A stretch of 64,000 nt of DNA from a virus. The notes under the pieces are model-generated. The model made no database searches. It was not told the DNA's origin and was given only the letters and a program-made list of their open reading frames with translations. Position 1 is the stretch's first letter. Each line of letters begins with the position of its first letter. The translations under genes and the position numbers were made by a program. Positions 25,407 to 32,284 of this stretch are shown here, one piece after another. The stretch lies in the IMG/VR virus record IMGVR_UViG_3300032242_002920, positions 62,001-126,000 of that record. One strand, 5' to 3'.

Positions 25407-28123
25407 TGACCATTAATTCTAGAAAAATTCCATTAGGTTTTGCGGGATCTAATTTTCGTCCTTGGGAATATAAAGTTGCTGGGTTTCGTATGCTTGCCAA
25501 TGAATACGGTAGGGCTAGTTCTACAACTAGCACTACTTTAGTTGATACGTCCAAATCTTGGGCCGTAGACGCATATAAAGATAAATATGTTGTTGTAGGT
25601 AGTTCTGTTGGTCCTCAAACCGTTAAAATTGTTAGCAATACAAGTAATACTTTAACAGTTGCAAGTTGGCCAGTTGCGTTGCCAACAAGCGCAATTATGT
25701 CTGATGGTAGTAAACTTATATATGAAATACAAAATGGTGCAAAAATTATGGCAACGGCGACATCTTCAACCGGAACTAGCGTTACGGTTAGTCCTATTGC
25801 TCCTAATACCTCTTTAAATTTAATTTCTGGAAAATCTTATACCGTTGTTGGACAAGGTATACCAGTTTATTATACTGGTTCTTCAGTCACCCCGCCAGTC
25901 ATATTAAATTCAAAAGGTCAAAGTATGACTCATTCTGCATCAACGGTTTCTTTAATTAAATACACCCCTACAACATCCAACCCTTCTACCATTACTTTAC
26001 CAATCGCTCCTTTGACGCCTTTAAATGGTATTGTTCTTTATTTTTTTGAAAATGAACTTAGCATTGAATGTCAACTAATGTTAATGGCTAATTCGGGAGT
26101 AGAATCATTTAGAACGCCATTATTTTGGAAAGATATTGAACCAAATGCTCCAATTGGAGAAACTAGAAGTTATAAATTTTCTCCGGCAAATGACGGCGTT
26201 GATTATGATATTTTTTATTCAATGTCAGCGAGTTTGGGAATGAACGCAATGATTCGCCTTGGTAACCCTCCAGACCATGAAATAGATTATCCGTATAGTA
26301 AAAATTATTTTGGTCCAGTTTCATTAGATGTAACGGGATATGGCGGACAATTTATCACAGTAAAAACTGCAATAGACGGTTCATATGATCATAATTTAAA
26401 CAATTCTTATGCCGTTTTTAAAAACATGTTTGTAACTGGAACAAATGTGCCAGCAAATACGTATACAACACCTTTAACTGAAAATCAAGTAACGCTAGGA
26501 ACAACAACTTACAATATCGTCGTTAACAAAAATACTCCGGAAACTTCGGTTAGAACCGGCGTTGCATCGGATGGATCAACTGCATACATTATTAAATTAA
26601 ATAATAATGTTCCTTCTGGAGATGTAACAATTTCTGCAACTATCAAAGTGGATGGAAATTTAGTTACAAGTCCGTTTCCATATTACAATACTGATTCGTC
26701 AAACCCAATTAATTTTAGTTCAGAAAACGATCTTAGAGCTTTTTGTTTACAAATGGGAAGAAAAGGCGGAACCGTACCAAAAAACTTTAAAAATTTTGGC
26801 GATTTTATGAATGTATTAATTAATCGTTATGGCGCAAACGGAACAATTTGGCAATCAGAAAACAATTTATGGTCAAGACCAATTCAAAAAACTTTGTCTG
26901 ATGCCCACTCTGGTTCATTAACATCCGGCAGTTTTAAATTAATTTCTAACATTGCGGATTGCAAAGGATTTGTTGTTGGTGCGACAATAGAATCATCCGC
27001 AAGCGGATCAATTCCAGCTACCTCAACAAACGGCAATGCAGCTTTTCTTTCTCCTAAAACTAAAATTTTGTCAATTGCTAAAGACACTAGTTACACAACA
27101 CAAAATGCAATTTATTTAAGTAAATTTACTAATACTGCATCAGCCTCAAATCAATCAATTACTATTAAATATCCACCAATTCAAAATTGGCAAATTTACA
27201 ACGAGGTTCCCTCAGATGGTGCTGATGGAACTTTTTATTGGAGAATAAACTCTGGAACAATTCATTCAAGTAATATTTTAATTGGCGTCAACTGGCCTCA
27301 GTATAGAACAACTGCAAGTGTTGTCAATTCGTCAAATAATACAAGTTCAGTTTACACAACTAATATGGAAAATGGTTGGGGTCCAAGTTTTTCATCCTTG
27401 CTTAGCACTGCAAAAGCTGAAGCTCATTCAACCGACCCCAATGCAAGTATTGTTACCTCAGGCATCAACTCTGAACCGAGTTCTTCAAACACCGCATCGT
27501 TGTTTACTAAGAAAAACGCAAAAAATAGTTTTGATAAAATTGCATTTCATCTTTATGGACCTTATACAACTTCGGCTGGAGCAGTTAATTCCGGACCTTA
27601 CACAGTAACCGGTCAAGAAACACAAAGAATTATAACTTTACTTGAAAAAAATTACGGTAAAAATACGCCATCATATAATATAACACCTGATGTAATTATT
27701 AGCGAATACGGATGGAGTACCGCGCCTAAAACTGCTGGATCGGTACCCGCTGGCGGAAATGGATATTCATATAATGTTCACGATCAATTTATTGCTAACG
27801 CCACGCCAAATTCCCTTGGGTATATTACTACCATGTTTGATAAAAATTGGCATACAATAAATCATAAAATTTATACCGCTCGAAAAATGATGTCAGAAAA
27901 TACAAATTTGATAAATTTTGAATCAGTTATGTATTTTAAATGGGCAAGTGATGAAGGAAGAGAAATTAATGATTCTCCATTTTTAGATAACTGGAGGGGT
28001 CCAAATTTTTACATGTCTCCGTCAACTAATTCAAGTGTACCGGGATCAACTATTCAATTTTATATGAAACCTGCGGCTAAATCATTACAAGATGCGGCGT
28101 TGACACTTCAAGGTAGAATCTGA
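25406..28123 (+). CDS. Large glycosidase-like tail or lysis-associated protein (905 aa)
   Basis: A beta-rich N-terminal region (residues ~40-130, TLVDTSKSWAVDAY module) leads into a clan GH-A-like catalytic region. QNWQIYNEVPS at ~595 supplies the acid/base Asn-Glu pair and VIISEYGWSTA at ~762-772 the nucleophile Glu, the pattern of GH5/GH39-type retaining glycosidases. FDKIAFHLYGPY and AMIRLGNPPDHE fit the same barrel. No signal peptide. It probably degrades a host-surface glycan, either as virion depolymerase or as lysis enzyme; its place next to holin-like and membrane genes leaves both open. Confidence 0.7.
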   Translation: MTINSRKIPLGFAGSNFRPWEYKVAGFRMLANEYGRASSTTSTTLVDTSKSWAVDAYKDKYVVVGSSVGPQTVKIVSNTSNTLTVASWPVALPTSAIMSDGSKLIYEIQNGAKIMATATSSTGTSVTVSPIAPNTSLNLISGKSYTVVGQGIPVYYTGSSVTPPVILNSKGQSMTHSASTVSLIKYTPTTSNPSTITLPIAPLTPLNGIVLYFFENELSIECQLMLMANSGVESFRTPLFWKDIEPNAPIGETRSYKFSPANDGVDYDIFYSMSASLGMNAMIRLGNPPDHEIDYPYSKNYFGPVSLDVTGYGGQFITVKTAIDGSYDHNLNNSYAVFKNMFVTGTNVPANTYTTPLTENQVTLGTTTYNIVVNKNTPETSVRTGVASDGSTAYIIKLNNNVPSGDVTISATIKVDGNLVTSPFPYYNTDSSNPINFSSENDLRAFCLQMGRKGGTVPKNFKNFGDFMNVLINRYGANGTIWQSENNLWSRPIQKTLSDAHSGSLTSGSFKLISNIADCKGFVVGATIESSASGSIPATSTNGNAAFLSPKTKILSIAKDTSYTTQNAIYLSKFTNTASASNQSITIKYPPIQNWQIYNEVPSDGADGTFYWRINSGTIHSSNILIGVNWPQYRTTASVVNSSNNTSSVYTTNMENGWGPSFSSLLSTAKAEAHSTDPNASIVTSGINSEPSSSNTASLFTKKNAKNSFDKIAFHLYGPYTTSAGAVNSGPYTVTGQETQRIITLLEKNYGKNTPSYNITPDVIISEYGWSTAPKTAGSVPAGGNGYSYNVHDQFIANATPNSLGYITTMFDKNWHTINHKIYTARKMMSENTNLINFESVMYFKWASDEGREINDSPFLDNWRGPNFYMSPSTNSSVPGSTIQFYMKPAAKSLQDAALTLQGRI

Positions 28124-28129
28124 TATAAT
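28100..28129 (+). promoter_or_regulatory. Promoter of tRNA-Pro/Val, inside gene 3' end
   Basis: Perfect -35 TTGACA (28100-28105), 18 bp, perfect -10 TATAAT (28124-28129) with TGA before it. The hexamers lie in and just after the glycosidase gene end; transcription would begin about where tRNA-Pro starts. Confidence 0.85.
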
Positions 28130-28136
28130 AATATAA

Positions 28137-28210
28137 CGGGATGTAGCGCAGTCTGGTAGCGCATTCGCTTTGGGAGCGAAGGGTCGTAGGTTCAAATCCT
28201 ACCATCCCGA
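28137..28210 (+). tRNA. tRNA-Pro(UGG)
   Basis: Acceptor CGGGATG/CATCCCG, anticodon stem TTCGC/GCGAA with loop TTTGGGA (anticodon TGG), T arm GTAGG-TTCAAAT-CCTAC. No CCA encoded. Confidence 0.95.
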
Positions 28211-28215
28211 TCATA

Positions 28216-28287
28216 GGGCGATTGGCGCAGCGGGAGCGCAACTCGTTTACACCGAGTAGGTCATTGGTTCGAATCCAATATCGCCCA
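28216..28287 (+). tRNA. tRNA-Val(UAC)
   Basis: Acceptor GGGCGAT/ATCGCCC, D arm GCGC, anticodon stem ACTCG/CGAGT with loop TTTACAC (anticodon TAC), T arm ATTGG-TTCGAAT-CCAAT. Five bases after tRNA-Pro. Confidence 0.95.
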
Positions 28288-28292
28288 TTTGA

Positions 28293-28334
28293 TTTACACC
28301 GAGAGGGTCGCAAGTTCGAATCTTGCATCGCCCA
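28293..28334 (+). pseudogene. tRNA-Val(UAC) 3' half
   Basis: From the anticodon loop (TTTACACCGAG) through a well-paired T arm (GCAAG-TTCGAAT-CTTGC) to the acceptor 3' strand ATCGCCCA, but no 5' half. The T stem differs from the complete tRNA-Val by compensatory changes, so it derives from a different tRNA-Val gene. It may be a remnant of recombination or an attP-type core; see findings. Its end also carries a promoter -35. Confidence 0.75.
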
Positions 28335-28351
28335 TAATAATCTGCTACAAT
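28323..28351 (+). promoter_or_regulatory. Promoter overlapping the tRNA-Val half, leaderless
   Basis: -35 TTGCAT (28323-28328) in the tRNA remnant, 17 bp, -10 TACAAT (28346-28351) with TGC before it. The expected +1 coincides with the A of ATG 28358. Confidence 0.68.
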
Positions 28352-28357
28352 GCAGGT

Positions 28358-28525
28358 ATGCACTTTGACATTTTAAATTATGTTACACACCTTGGGTTTG
28401 AAGGTCTTGCTGCTATAGGCGGTTATTACGCTCGCGGCTTTTGCAAGCATACTTGGCACAGGGTCACTGTTGCAGTAGTTTGGTCAATTGTTTCGACTTT
28501 CCTACTAGTATCAGTTGTAGGATGA
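28358..28525 (+). CDS. Small membrane protein (55 aa)
   Basis: Starts MHFDILNYVTHLGFEG. A Gly/aromatic-rich N-terminal segment is followed by HTWHRVTVAVVWSIVSTFLL, a transmembrane span. No ribosome-binding site precedes the ATG, but a promoter places the transcript start on it, so it is read as a leaderless gene. Function unknown; position among tRNAs and lysis genes suggests a lysis or envelope accessory. Confidence 0.6.
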   Translation: MHFDILNYVTHLGFEGLAAIGGYYARGFCKHTWHRVTVAVVWSIVSTFLLVSVVG

Positions 28526-28530
28526 TATTT

Positions 28531-28612
28531 ACCCGAATGGCGGAATAGGTAGACGCGTTGGATTTAGGATCCAATGCCGCAAGGCGTGGGGGTTCGATTC
28601 CCTCTTCGGGTA
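28531..28612 (+). tRNA. tRNA-Leu(UAG)
   Basis: Acceptor ACCCGAA/TTCGGGT, anticodon stem TTGGA/TCCAA with loop TTTAGGA (TAG), long variable arm TGCCGCAAGGCGT, T arm GGGGG-TTCGATT-CCCTC. Confidence 0.93.
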
Positions 28613-28736
28613 TTAGGTTGCCCATCAATGTAATAACACATGTTGGTGAAACCGCCTAATCCATAGATGAAAAGGTGAAATTAATTTATGGATAATGATT
28701 CACTCATAGGCAAGCGGGTAAGCCTTGGCAACCCTT
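28613..28736 (+). other. tRNA-free spacer with inverted repeats
   Basis: 124 bp without tRNA or convincing gene. TTAGG (28613-28617) can pair with CCTAA near 28655, and CATCAA with TTGGTG inside it. ATCCATA (28659-28665) is an exact inverted repeat of TATGGAT (28687-28693), which spans an ATG. The short frame from 28688 runs into tRNA-Asn and is not accepted as a gene. Confidence 0.35.
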
Positions 28737-28808
28737 TGGCGCGTAGCTCAACGGCAGAGCTTTCGACTGTTAATCGAATGGTTGTAGGTTCGAATCCTAC
28801 CGCGCCAG
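28737..28808 (+). tRNA. tRNA-Asn(GUU)
   Basis: Acceptor TGGCGCG/CGCGCCA, anticodon stem TTCGA/TCGAA with loop CTGTTAA (GTT), T arm GTAGG-TTCGAAT-CCTAC, discriminator G. Confidence 0.95.
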
Positions 28809-28811
28809 TTT

Positions 28812-28900
28812 GGAAAGATGGCAGAGTGGTTGAATGCGTCGGTCTTGAAAACCGAAGTAGGGCGCGAGTTCTACCGAGGGTTCGAATCCCTCTCTTTCCT
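28812..28900 (+). tRNA. tRNA-Ser(UGA)
   Basis: Acceptor GGAAAGA/TCTTTCC, anticodon stem TCGGT/ACCGA with loop CTTGAAA (TGA), long variable arm AGTAGGGCGCGAGTTCTACC, T arm GAGGG-TTCGAAT-CCCTC. Three bases after tRNA-Asn. Confidence 0.94.
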
Positions 28901-28903
28901 TAT

Positions 28904-28975
28904 GCCGCCATCGTCTAATGGTCAGGACATGGGTTTTTCACACCTAAAACCGGGGTTCGACTCCCCGTGGCGGTA
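28904..28975 (+). tRNA. tRNA-Glu(UUC)
   Basis: Acceptor GCCGCCA/TGGCGGT, anticodon loop TTTTCAC (TTC), T arm CGGGG-TTCGACT-CCCCG. Confidence 0.92.
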
Positions 28976-28976
28976 C

Positions 28977-29005
28977 TTGCAGTAAACAAAAATCTATGCT
29001 ATAAT
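28977..29005 (+). promoter_or_regulatory. Promoter of the initiator-like tRNA
   Basis: -35 TTGCAG (28977-28982), 17 bp, perfect -10 TATAAT (29000-29005) with TGC in front. It starts transcription ~4 nt before the tRNA. Confidence 0.82.
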
Positions 29006-29015
29006 AGATACACAT

Positions 29016-29087
29016 CGCGGGGTGGAGCAGTGGTAGCTCGCTAGGTTCATATCCTAGAGGTCGAAGGTTCGATTCCTTCTCCCGCTA
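29016..29087 (+). tRNA. Initiator-like tRNA-Met(CAU)
   Basis: The 5' half CGCGGGGTGGAGCAG and GGTAGCTCG are those of bacterial initiator tRNA-fMet. Position 1-72 is an unpaired C:U, the hallmark mismatch needed for formylation, and the anticodon loop is TTCATAT (CAT). The anticodon stem CTAGG/CCTAG keeps two of the three G:C pairs of host initiators. T arm GAAGG-TTCGATT-CCTTC. Confidence 0.88.
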
Positions 29088-29089
29088 CT

Positions 29090-29161
29090 ATCTCAGGTCG
29101 TCAGGTTGCCCCGCCTGAGATGAACGCCCCGGATGAGCCTCTGATTCAAGCTCGCCGGGGC
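29090..29161 (+). ncRNA. Two-hairpin RNA between tRNAs
   Basis: Hairpin 1: ATCTCAGG (29090-29097) with CCTGAGAT (29114-29121). Hairpin 2: GCCCCGG (29126-29132) with CCGGGGC (29155-29161), enclosing GAGC/GCTC (29135-29153). TATGTATTTTCT follows, so the second may terminate the fMet transcript. No coding sequence. Confidence 0.5.
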
Positions 29162-29181
29162 TATGTATTTTCTAAAAATTG

Positions 29182-29190
29182 TGCTATACT
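29182..29190 (+). promoter_or_regulatory. Extended -10 before tRNA-Leu(UAA)
   Basis: TGC TATACT (29182-29190), +1 near 29197, tRNA from 29200. No good -35 at 17 bp, so moderate confidence. Confidence 0.45.
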
Positions 29191-29199
29191 TGCAATCAT

Positions 29200-29283
29200 G
29201 CTCGGATGGTGGAATTGGCATACACGGCTGACTTAAAATCAGCTTCCCGGTTGGGATTGCGGGTTCGAGTCCCGCTCCGAGTA
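29200..29283 (+). tRNA. tRNA-Leu(UAA)
   Basis: Acceptor GCTCGGA/TCCGAGT, anticodon stem GCTGA/TCAGC with loop CTTAAAA (TAA), long variable arm, T arm GCGGG-TTCGAGT-CCCGC. Confidence 0.94.
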
Positions 29284-29319
29284 CTTTAGAATATTCATAG
29301 ATCAATCGCATAATAAGTG

Positions 29320-30693
29320 ATGAGTGCTAATGGACAACTGGCGGCGAGCGAACTAGCTCCAATTACAGGCGGAGGTCATCTTCGTAAAGATGCCGCTCTT
29401 GCTTGGAATGGTTTTGCAAAATATTGCCTTGCCGTTCATGGCGCTCATGTTGCTGTTAATGATTCTTATCGCGTTCTTGGTCATCCGGGAGATTATGCTA
29501 GGGGAATTTGGAGCCAATGGGCCGCGTGGGAAAGATACAAAGCGGGTGGCAACTTATCCGCTGTTCCGGGATCTAGCAACCACGGCTGGGGATTGGCAGT
29601 AGACGTGCCACCAGCAACTCAGGATCTTATTCATAAATATGGAGATGGATTTGGGTTCAATAAAGCTAAATCCGACGCTCCAACAGAAAATTGGCATTTT
29701 CGTTGGGATGGGTATATTCGTCCCGACCTTAAACTTCGTTGGTGTTCTTCATCAACTGGCGCGCCCGTACTACACCCCGGATATAGAGGTCCAGCGGCTA
29801 TCACTCTTAAGAAGAGGCTTCGTGCTTGGGGTTATTTCCCTCTTGCAATGAGGATTGATAATAATTATGCTGGTAAAATCGTTCCAATGGTTCAGAGTTT
29901 TCAGTCCCATCATGGACTTGCTCCTGATGGTGTTGTTGGCCCAACTACTTGGCATGAACTTAATAAGGTCCCACCTCCCGGACCCAAGCCAATTGTAAAA
30001 CCCAAGCCCAAACCCCCTGTTCCTGCACCCAAACCTAAGCCGGTTCCGGTGACTCCCCCTAAACCTAAACCAGTACCAAAAAGCAAGTATTTTGCTGATG
30101 TTTATGAAGGTGATCAGTTTAATGCTTCTCAGTATAAGGCTGGCAATTATCCTTTGATTGTTCTTAAGGCATCAGAGGGAGCAACTTACAAAGATCAAGC
30201 TTTTAATGCCAGATTTCGTGATGCTGGGCATATTGGACTTACTAGGTTTATTTATCATTTTGCTCGCCCCGGAAATGGAAATACCCCAATTGCGGAAGCG
30301 CAAAATTTTGTTGCTGCTATTAATGGTGCTGGCAAACTCAATCCTGATGATCGCCTTGTTCTTGATTGGGAAGATCCTAAGTTTGAAAATAAAAATGGCG
30401 ACAAATGGATTGCAGATTTTTGTCACGAAGTTGGCAAACTTGGTCATACCGTTCGTGTACTTTATAGCGGTGGTTGGTATCTCCCCGGCACAGTAACTAA
30501 ATGGCCCGTTGATCATACTGGTAAGGCTCTCAAGTATTGGCATAGCGCTTATACCGCCGACCCATCATCTAATGTACCACCTATGGCTAAACCAAATCTT
30601 TGGGCTTGTCAATATACCGATGGTACCGTAGGCACACTTGAGCCTAAGCAGGCTCGGGGAATTGGACATTGTGACATGTCCTTCCTAGTTTGA
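29320..30693 (+). CDS. Modular endolysin: VanY-like peptidase, PG-binding, GH25 lysozyme
   Basis: 457 aa from ATG 29320 (GTG 29317 also possible). Residues ~10-135 are a D-Ala-D-Ala carboxypeptidase/VanY-type domain (SNHGWGLAVDV, ENWHFRWDG). Residues ~150-215 are a peptidoglycan-binding repeat (PDGVVGPTTWHELN), then a Pro/Lys-rich linker. Residues ~252-457 are a GH25 muramidase (ADVYEGDQF, KASEGATYKD, YHFARPG, RLVLDWEDPK, CQYTDG). It cuts both the peptide and glycan parts of peptidoglycan for release. No signal peptide, so it needs a holin, consistent with holin-like genes on both sides. Confidence 0.93.
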   Translation: MSANGQLAASELAPITGGGHLRKDAALAWNGFAKYCLAVHGAHVAVNDSYRVLGHPGDYARGIWSQWAAWERYKAGGNLSAVPGSSNHGWGLAVDVPPATQDLIHKYGDGFGFNKAKSDAPTENWHFRWDGYIRPDLKLRWCSSSTGAPVLHPGYRGPAAITLKKRLRAWGYFPLAMRIDNNYAGKIVPMVQSFQSHHGLAPDGVVGPTTWHELNKVPPPGPKPIVKPKPKPPVPAPKPKPVPVTPPKPKPVPKSKYFADVYEGDQFNASQYKAGNYPLIVLKASEGATYKDQAFNARFRDAGHIGLTRFIYHFARPGNGNTPIAEAQNFVAAINGAGKLNPDDRLVLDWEDPKFENKNGDKWIADFCHEVGKLGHTVRVLYSGGWYLPGTVTKWPVDHTGKALKYWHSAYTADPSSNVPPMAKPNLWACQYTDGTVGTLEPKQARGIGHCDMSFLV

Positions 30694-30699
30694 TATAAT
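30671..30699 (+). promoter_or_regulatory. Promoter of tRNA-Thr, inside endolysin 3' end
   Basis: -35 GTGACA (30671-30676), 17 bp, perfect -10 TATAAT (30694-30699) with TGA before it. +1 near 30706; tRNA from 30708. Confidence 0.8.
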
Positions 30700-30707
30700 A
30701 TAGTTGC

Positions 30708-30781
30708 GCCGAAGTAGCTCAGTTGGCCAGAGCGCCTCACTTGTAATGAGGATGCCGGGGGTTCGAATCCCTCCTTCGGCT
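30708..30781 (+). tRNA. tRNA-Thr(UGU)
   Basis: Acceptor GCCGAAG/CTTCGGC, anticodon stem CCTCA/TGAGG with loop CTTGTAA (TGT), T arm GGGGG-TTCGAAT-CCCTC. Confidence 0.95.
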
Positions 30782-30825
30782 CTTATAATCTTATCTCCTG
30801 ACATTAATTATTGAAAGGAGGTTTC

Positions 30826-31143
30826 ATGGACCCACAGAAAATTATTTCGGCTGTTCAAGGACTTATTGCGTCTATTACCGCTGGCCTCGTTTCATTTGGT
30901 ATTCTCGGTGGTGCGCAAGCATCTGCAATTCAAGCTTTTATTGTCTCTGCAATTGCTTTTGTTTCTGCTATTGGTATTCATTCCGTTCGTTCTGCAACTT
31001 TAAGTGCGGAAGATGCTGCCACTTATGATCCTACTGCTGTTCCGCCAGCAAATTTAATTGTTGACCCATCTGCCGATGCATCCGCAGTTACTCCCGATGC
31101 ATCAACAATTGATGGACCTACCTATAACTCTGAAGGAGTGTGA
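30826..31143 (+). CDS. Holin-like membrane protein with acidic tail
   Basis: 105 aa from ATG 30826 after AAAGGAGG. The first 55 residues are homologous to the small protein at 24251 (GLVSFGILGG-Q-SAIQ, hydrophobic runs on both sides). It then adds an Asp/Pro/Ala-rich tail (VDPSADASAVTPDAST) absent from the other. It lies right after the endolysin. The pair could be holin and antiholin. Confidence 0.65.
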   Translation: MDPQKIISAVQGLIASITAGLVSFGILGGAQASAIQAFIVSAIAFVSAIGIHSVRSATLSAEDAATYDPTAVPPANLIVDPSADASAVTPDASTIDGPTYNSEGV

Positions 31144-31158
31144 TCCTTATCTAGCGGG

Positions 31159-31186
31159 TCCCGGCTTGAAATACAGCCGGGATTTT
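31159..31186 (+). terminator. Rho-independent terminator after holin-like gene
   Basis: Stem TCCCGGCT/AGCCGGGA (31159-31166 with 31175-31182), 8-base loop, then TTTT. The loop edge begins the TTGAAA -35 of the next promoter. Confidence 0.82.
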
Positions 31187-31194
31187 GCTATGAT
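31166..31194 (+). promoter_or_regulatory. Promoter overlapping terminator, before tRNA-Lys
   Basis: -35 TTGAAA (31166-31171) in the terminator loop, 17 bp, -10 TATGAT (31189-31194) with TGC before it. +1 near 31201, tRNA-Lys from 31205. Confidence 0.7.
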
Positions 31195-31204
31195 GTTTCT
31201 ACTT

Positions 31205-31277
31205 GCCCTTGTAACTCAATTGGTAGAGTAGGAGACTTTTAATCTCAAGGTTGTAGGTTCGAGTCCTACCGGGGGCA
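31205..31277 (+). tRNA. tRNA-Lys(UUU)
   Basis: Acceptor GCCCTTG/CGGGGGC with two G:U pairs, anticodon loop CTTTTAA (TTT). Anticodon stem GGAGA/TCTCA has one G:A mismatch. T arm GTAGG-TTCGAGT-CCTAC. Confidence 0.88.
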
Positions 31278-31279
31278 TT

Positions 31280-31573
31280 ATGAATAAATATATTACGGGA
31301 ACAAAACAAAAAGTTATAAATGTTCATAAGGAAAACGCAGATTGCCGCAAGTATGGTTGTTGCGTTCATAGTCCTTCTGATCATAATATGAAAAATTGGC
31401 CTACTCATTGGCGCGACGATCACGGTATGATGGAGAGAATTTGCGAGCATGGTGTTGGTCATCCCGATCCAGATCACATTGGTTGGGTATCTCGTAATGT
31501 TGGTTCTAGGGCTGCTAAGATTGTATCTATACATGGCTGCGACGGTTGTTGCAGAAAGGAAAATAATGAATAA
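31280..31573 (+). CDS. Cys/His-rich small protein
   Basis: 97 aa, start ATG 31280 only 2 bases after tRNA-Lys, with no ribosome-binding site, so translation may depend on tRNA processing of the transcript. Contains CRKYGCCVHSPSDH, WPTHWRDDHGMMERICEHG and CDGCCRKE; clustered Cys and His suggest metal binding. No family recognised. The downstream gene overlaps its 3' end. Confidence 0.6.
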   Translation: MNKYITGTKQKVINVHKENADCRKYGCCVHSPSDHNMKNWPTHWRDDHGMMERICEHGVGHPDPDHIGWVSRNVGSRAAKIVSIHGCDGCCRKENNE

Positions 31574-31886
31574 GAATAAGAAGTTTTGGAAGAAACAAGC
31601 TAAAGCTTGGCGAGAGATTGCCGAAATAGAAACTGAATCTGCTAACGATTGGTCGGCAAAGTATTATTACCTTAATATGGAATACGAAGATCTTGACGCC
31701 AAGTACGTAGACCTTATTAGTAAATATGAAACTGCAAGGCGCGAGCTTAATACTCTTCGTCAATATAATATTGGAAGAAAAACTAATGCGTCAAATACTA
31801 CCGGAACTTCTGGTAGTGGCTATTCGTACAATACCACTTTTGATTTTACAAAACCTAAGAAGAAAAAGCGTTGGCGTCGAAGTTAG
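31566..31886 (+). CDS. Coiled-coil small protein
   Basis: 106 aa from ATG 31566 after GAAAGGAAAATA. The first 65 residues are helical and charged (KQAKAWREIAEIETESANDW, YEDLDAKYVDLISKYETARR), then a Thr/Ser-rich segment and a basic end (KPKKKKRWRRS) that could bind nucleic acid. Unknown function; sits between tRNA-Lys and tRNA-Gln. Confidence 0.6.
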   Translation: MNKNKKFWKKQAKAWREIAEIETESANDWSAKYYYLNMEYEDLDAKYVDLISKYETARRELNTLRQYNIGRKTNASNTTGTSGSGYSYNTTFDFTKPKKKKRWRRS

Positions 31887-31894
31887 TAATTTAT

Positions 31895-31965
31895 TGGGGG
31901 ATCGTCTAAAGGCAGGACAACGGTCTTTGGAACCGTGAATCTAGGTTCGAATCCTAGTCCCCCAG
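31895..31965 (+). tRNA. tRNA-Gln(UUG)
   Basis: Acceptor TGGGGGA/TCCCCCA, anticodon stem ACGGT/ACCGT with loop CTTTGGA (TTG), T arm CTAGG-TTCGAAT-CCTAG. Confidence 0.95.
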
Positions 31966-32054
31966 TTTATAAAATTCTTAACAATTATAACTGAATAGAT
32001 CGCAACATAATGATTAGAAGACAAGTTAATTTTCAACATAAGGAGGCACAAGTT

Positions 32055-32276
32055 ATGTCAACGACAGAAACTGACAAGGATACTCTTGCCGATCATCGTG
32101 TTTCCACTTTTGAAGAGCTTGGATTTTCAAAAGAAGATTCAGAAAAACTTGCATTAACAAAAAATATTGATATAATCAATGGTAAGCAATATAGCTTTCC
32201 TCTCTCTTGGCACAAAGTCAAGAAAATGCTAGATAATGGTTGTAGTCATGAGCTAGCTCTTAAAATACTATTATAA
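32055..32276 (+). CDS. Hypothetical protein (73 aa)
   Basis: From ATG 32055 (MSTTETDKDT) after AAGGAGG, spaced slightly long; an ATG-like longer frame at 32010 is not needed. Soluble, no motif recognised. It directly precedes the cysteine peptidase gene (8-base gap) and is probably co-transcribed and co-regulated with it. Confidence 0.6.
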   Translation: MSTTETDKDTLADHRVSTFEELGFSKEDSEKLALTKNIDIINGKQYSFPLSWHKVKKMLDNGCSHELALKILL

Positions 32277-32284
32277 GGACAAAT

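Noticed and set aside
28688-28918. Plus-strand frame through tRNA-Asn and tRNA-Ser
   Set aside because: Runs through two structured tRNAs; coding role unlikely despite an ATG.
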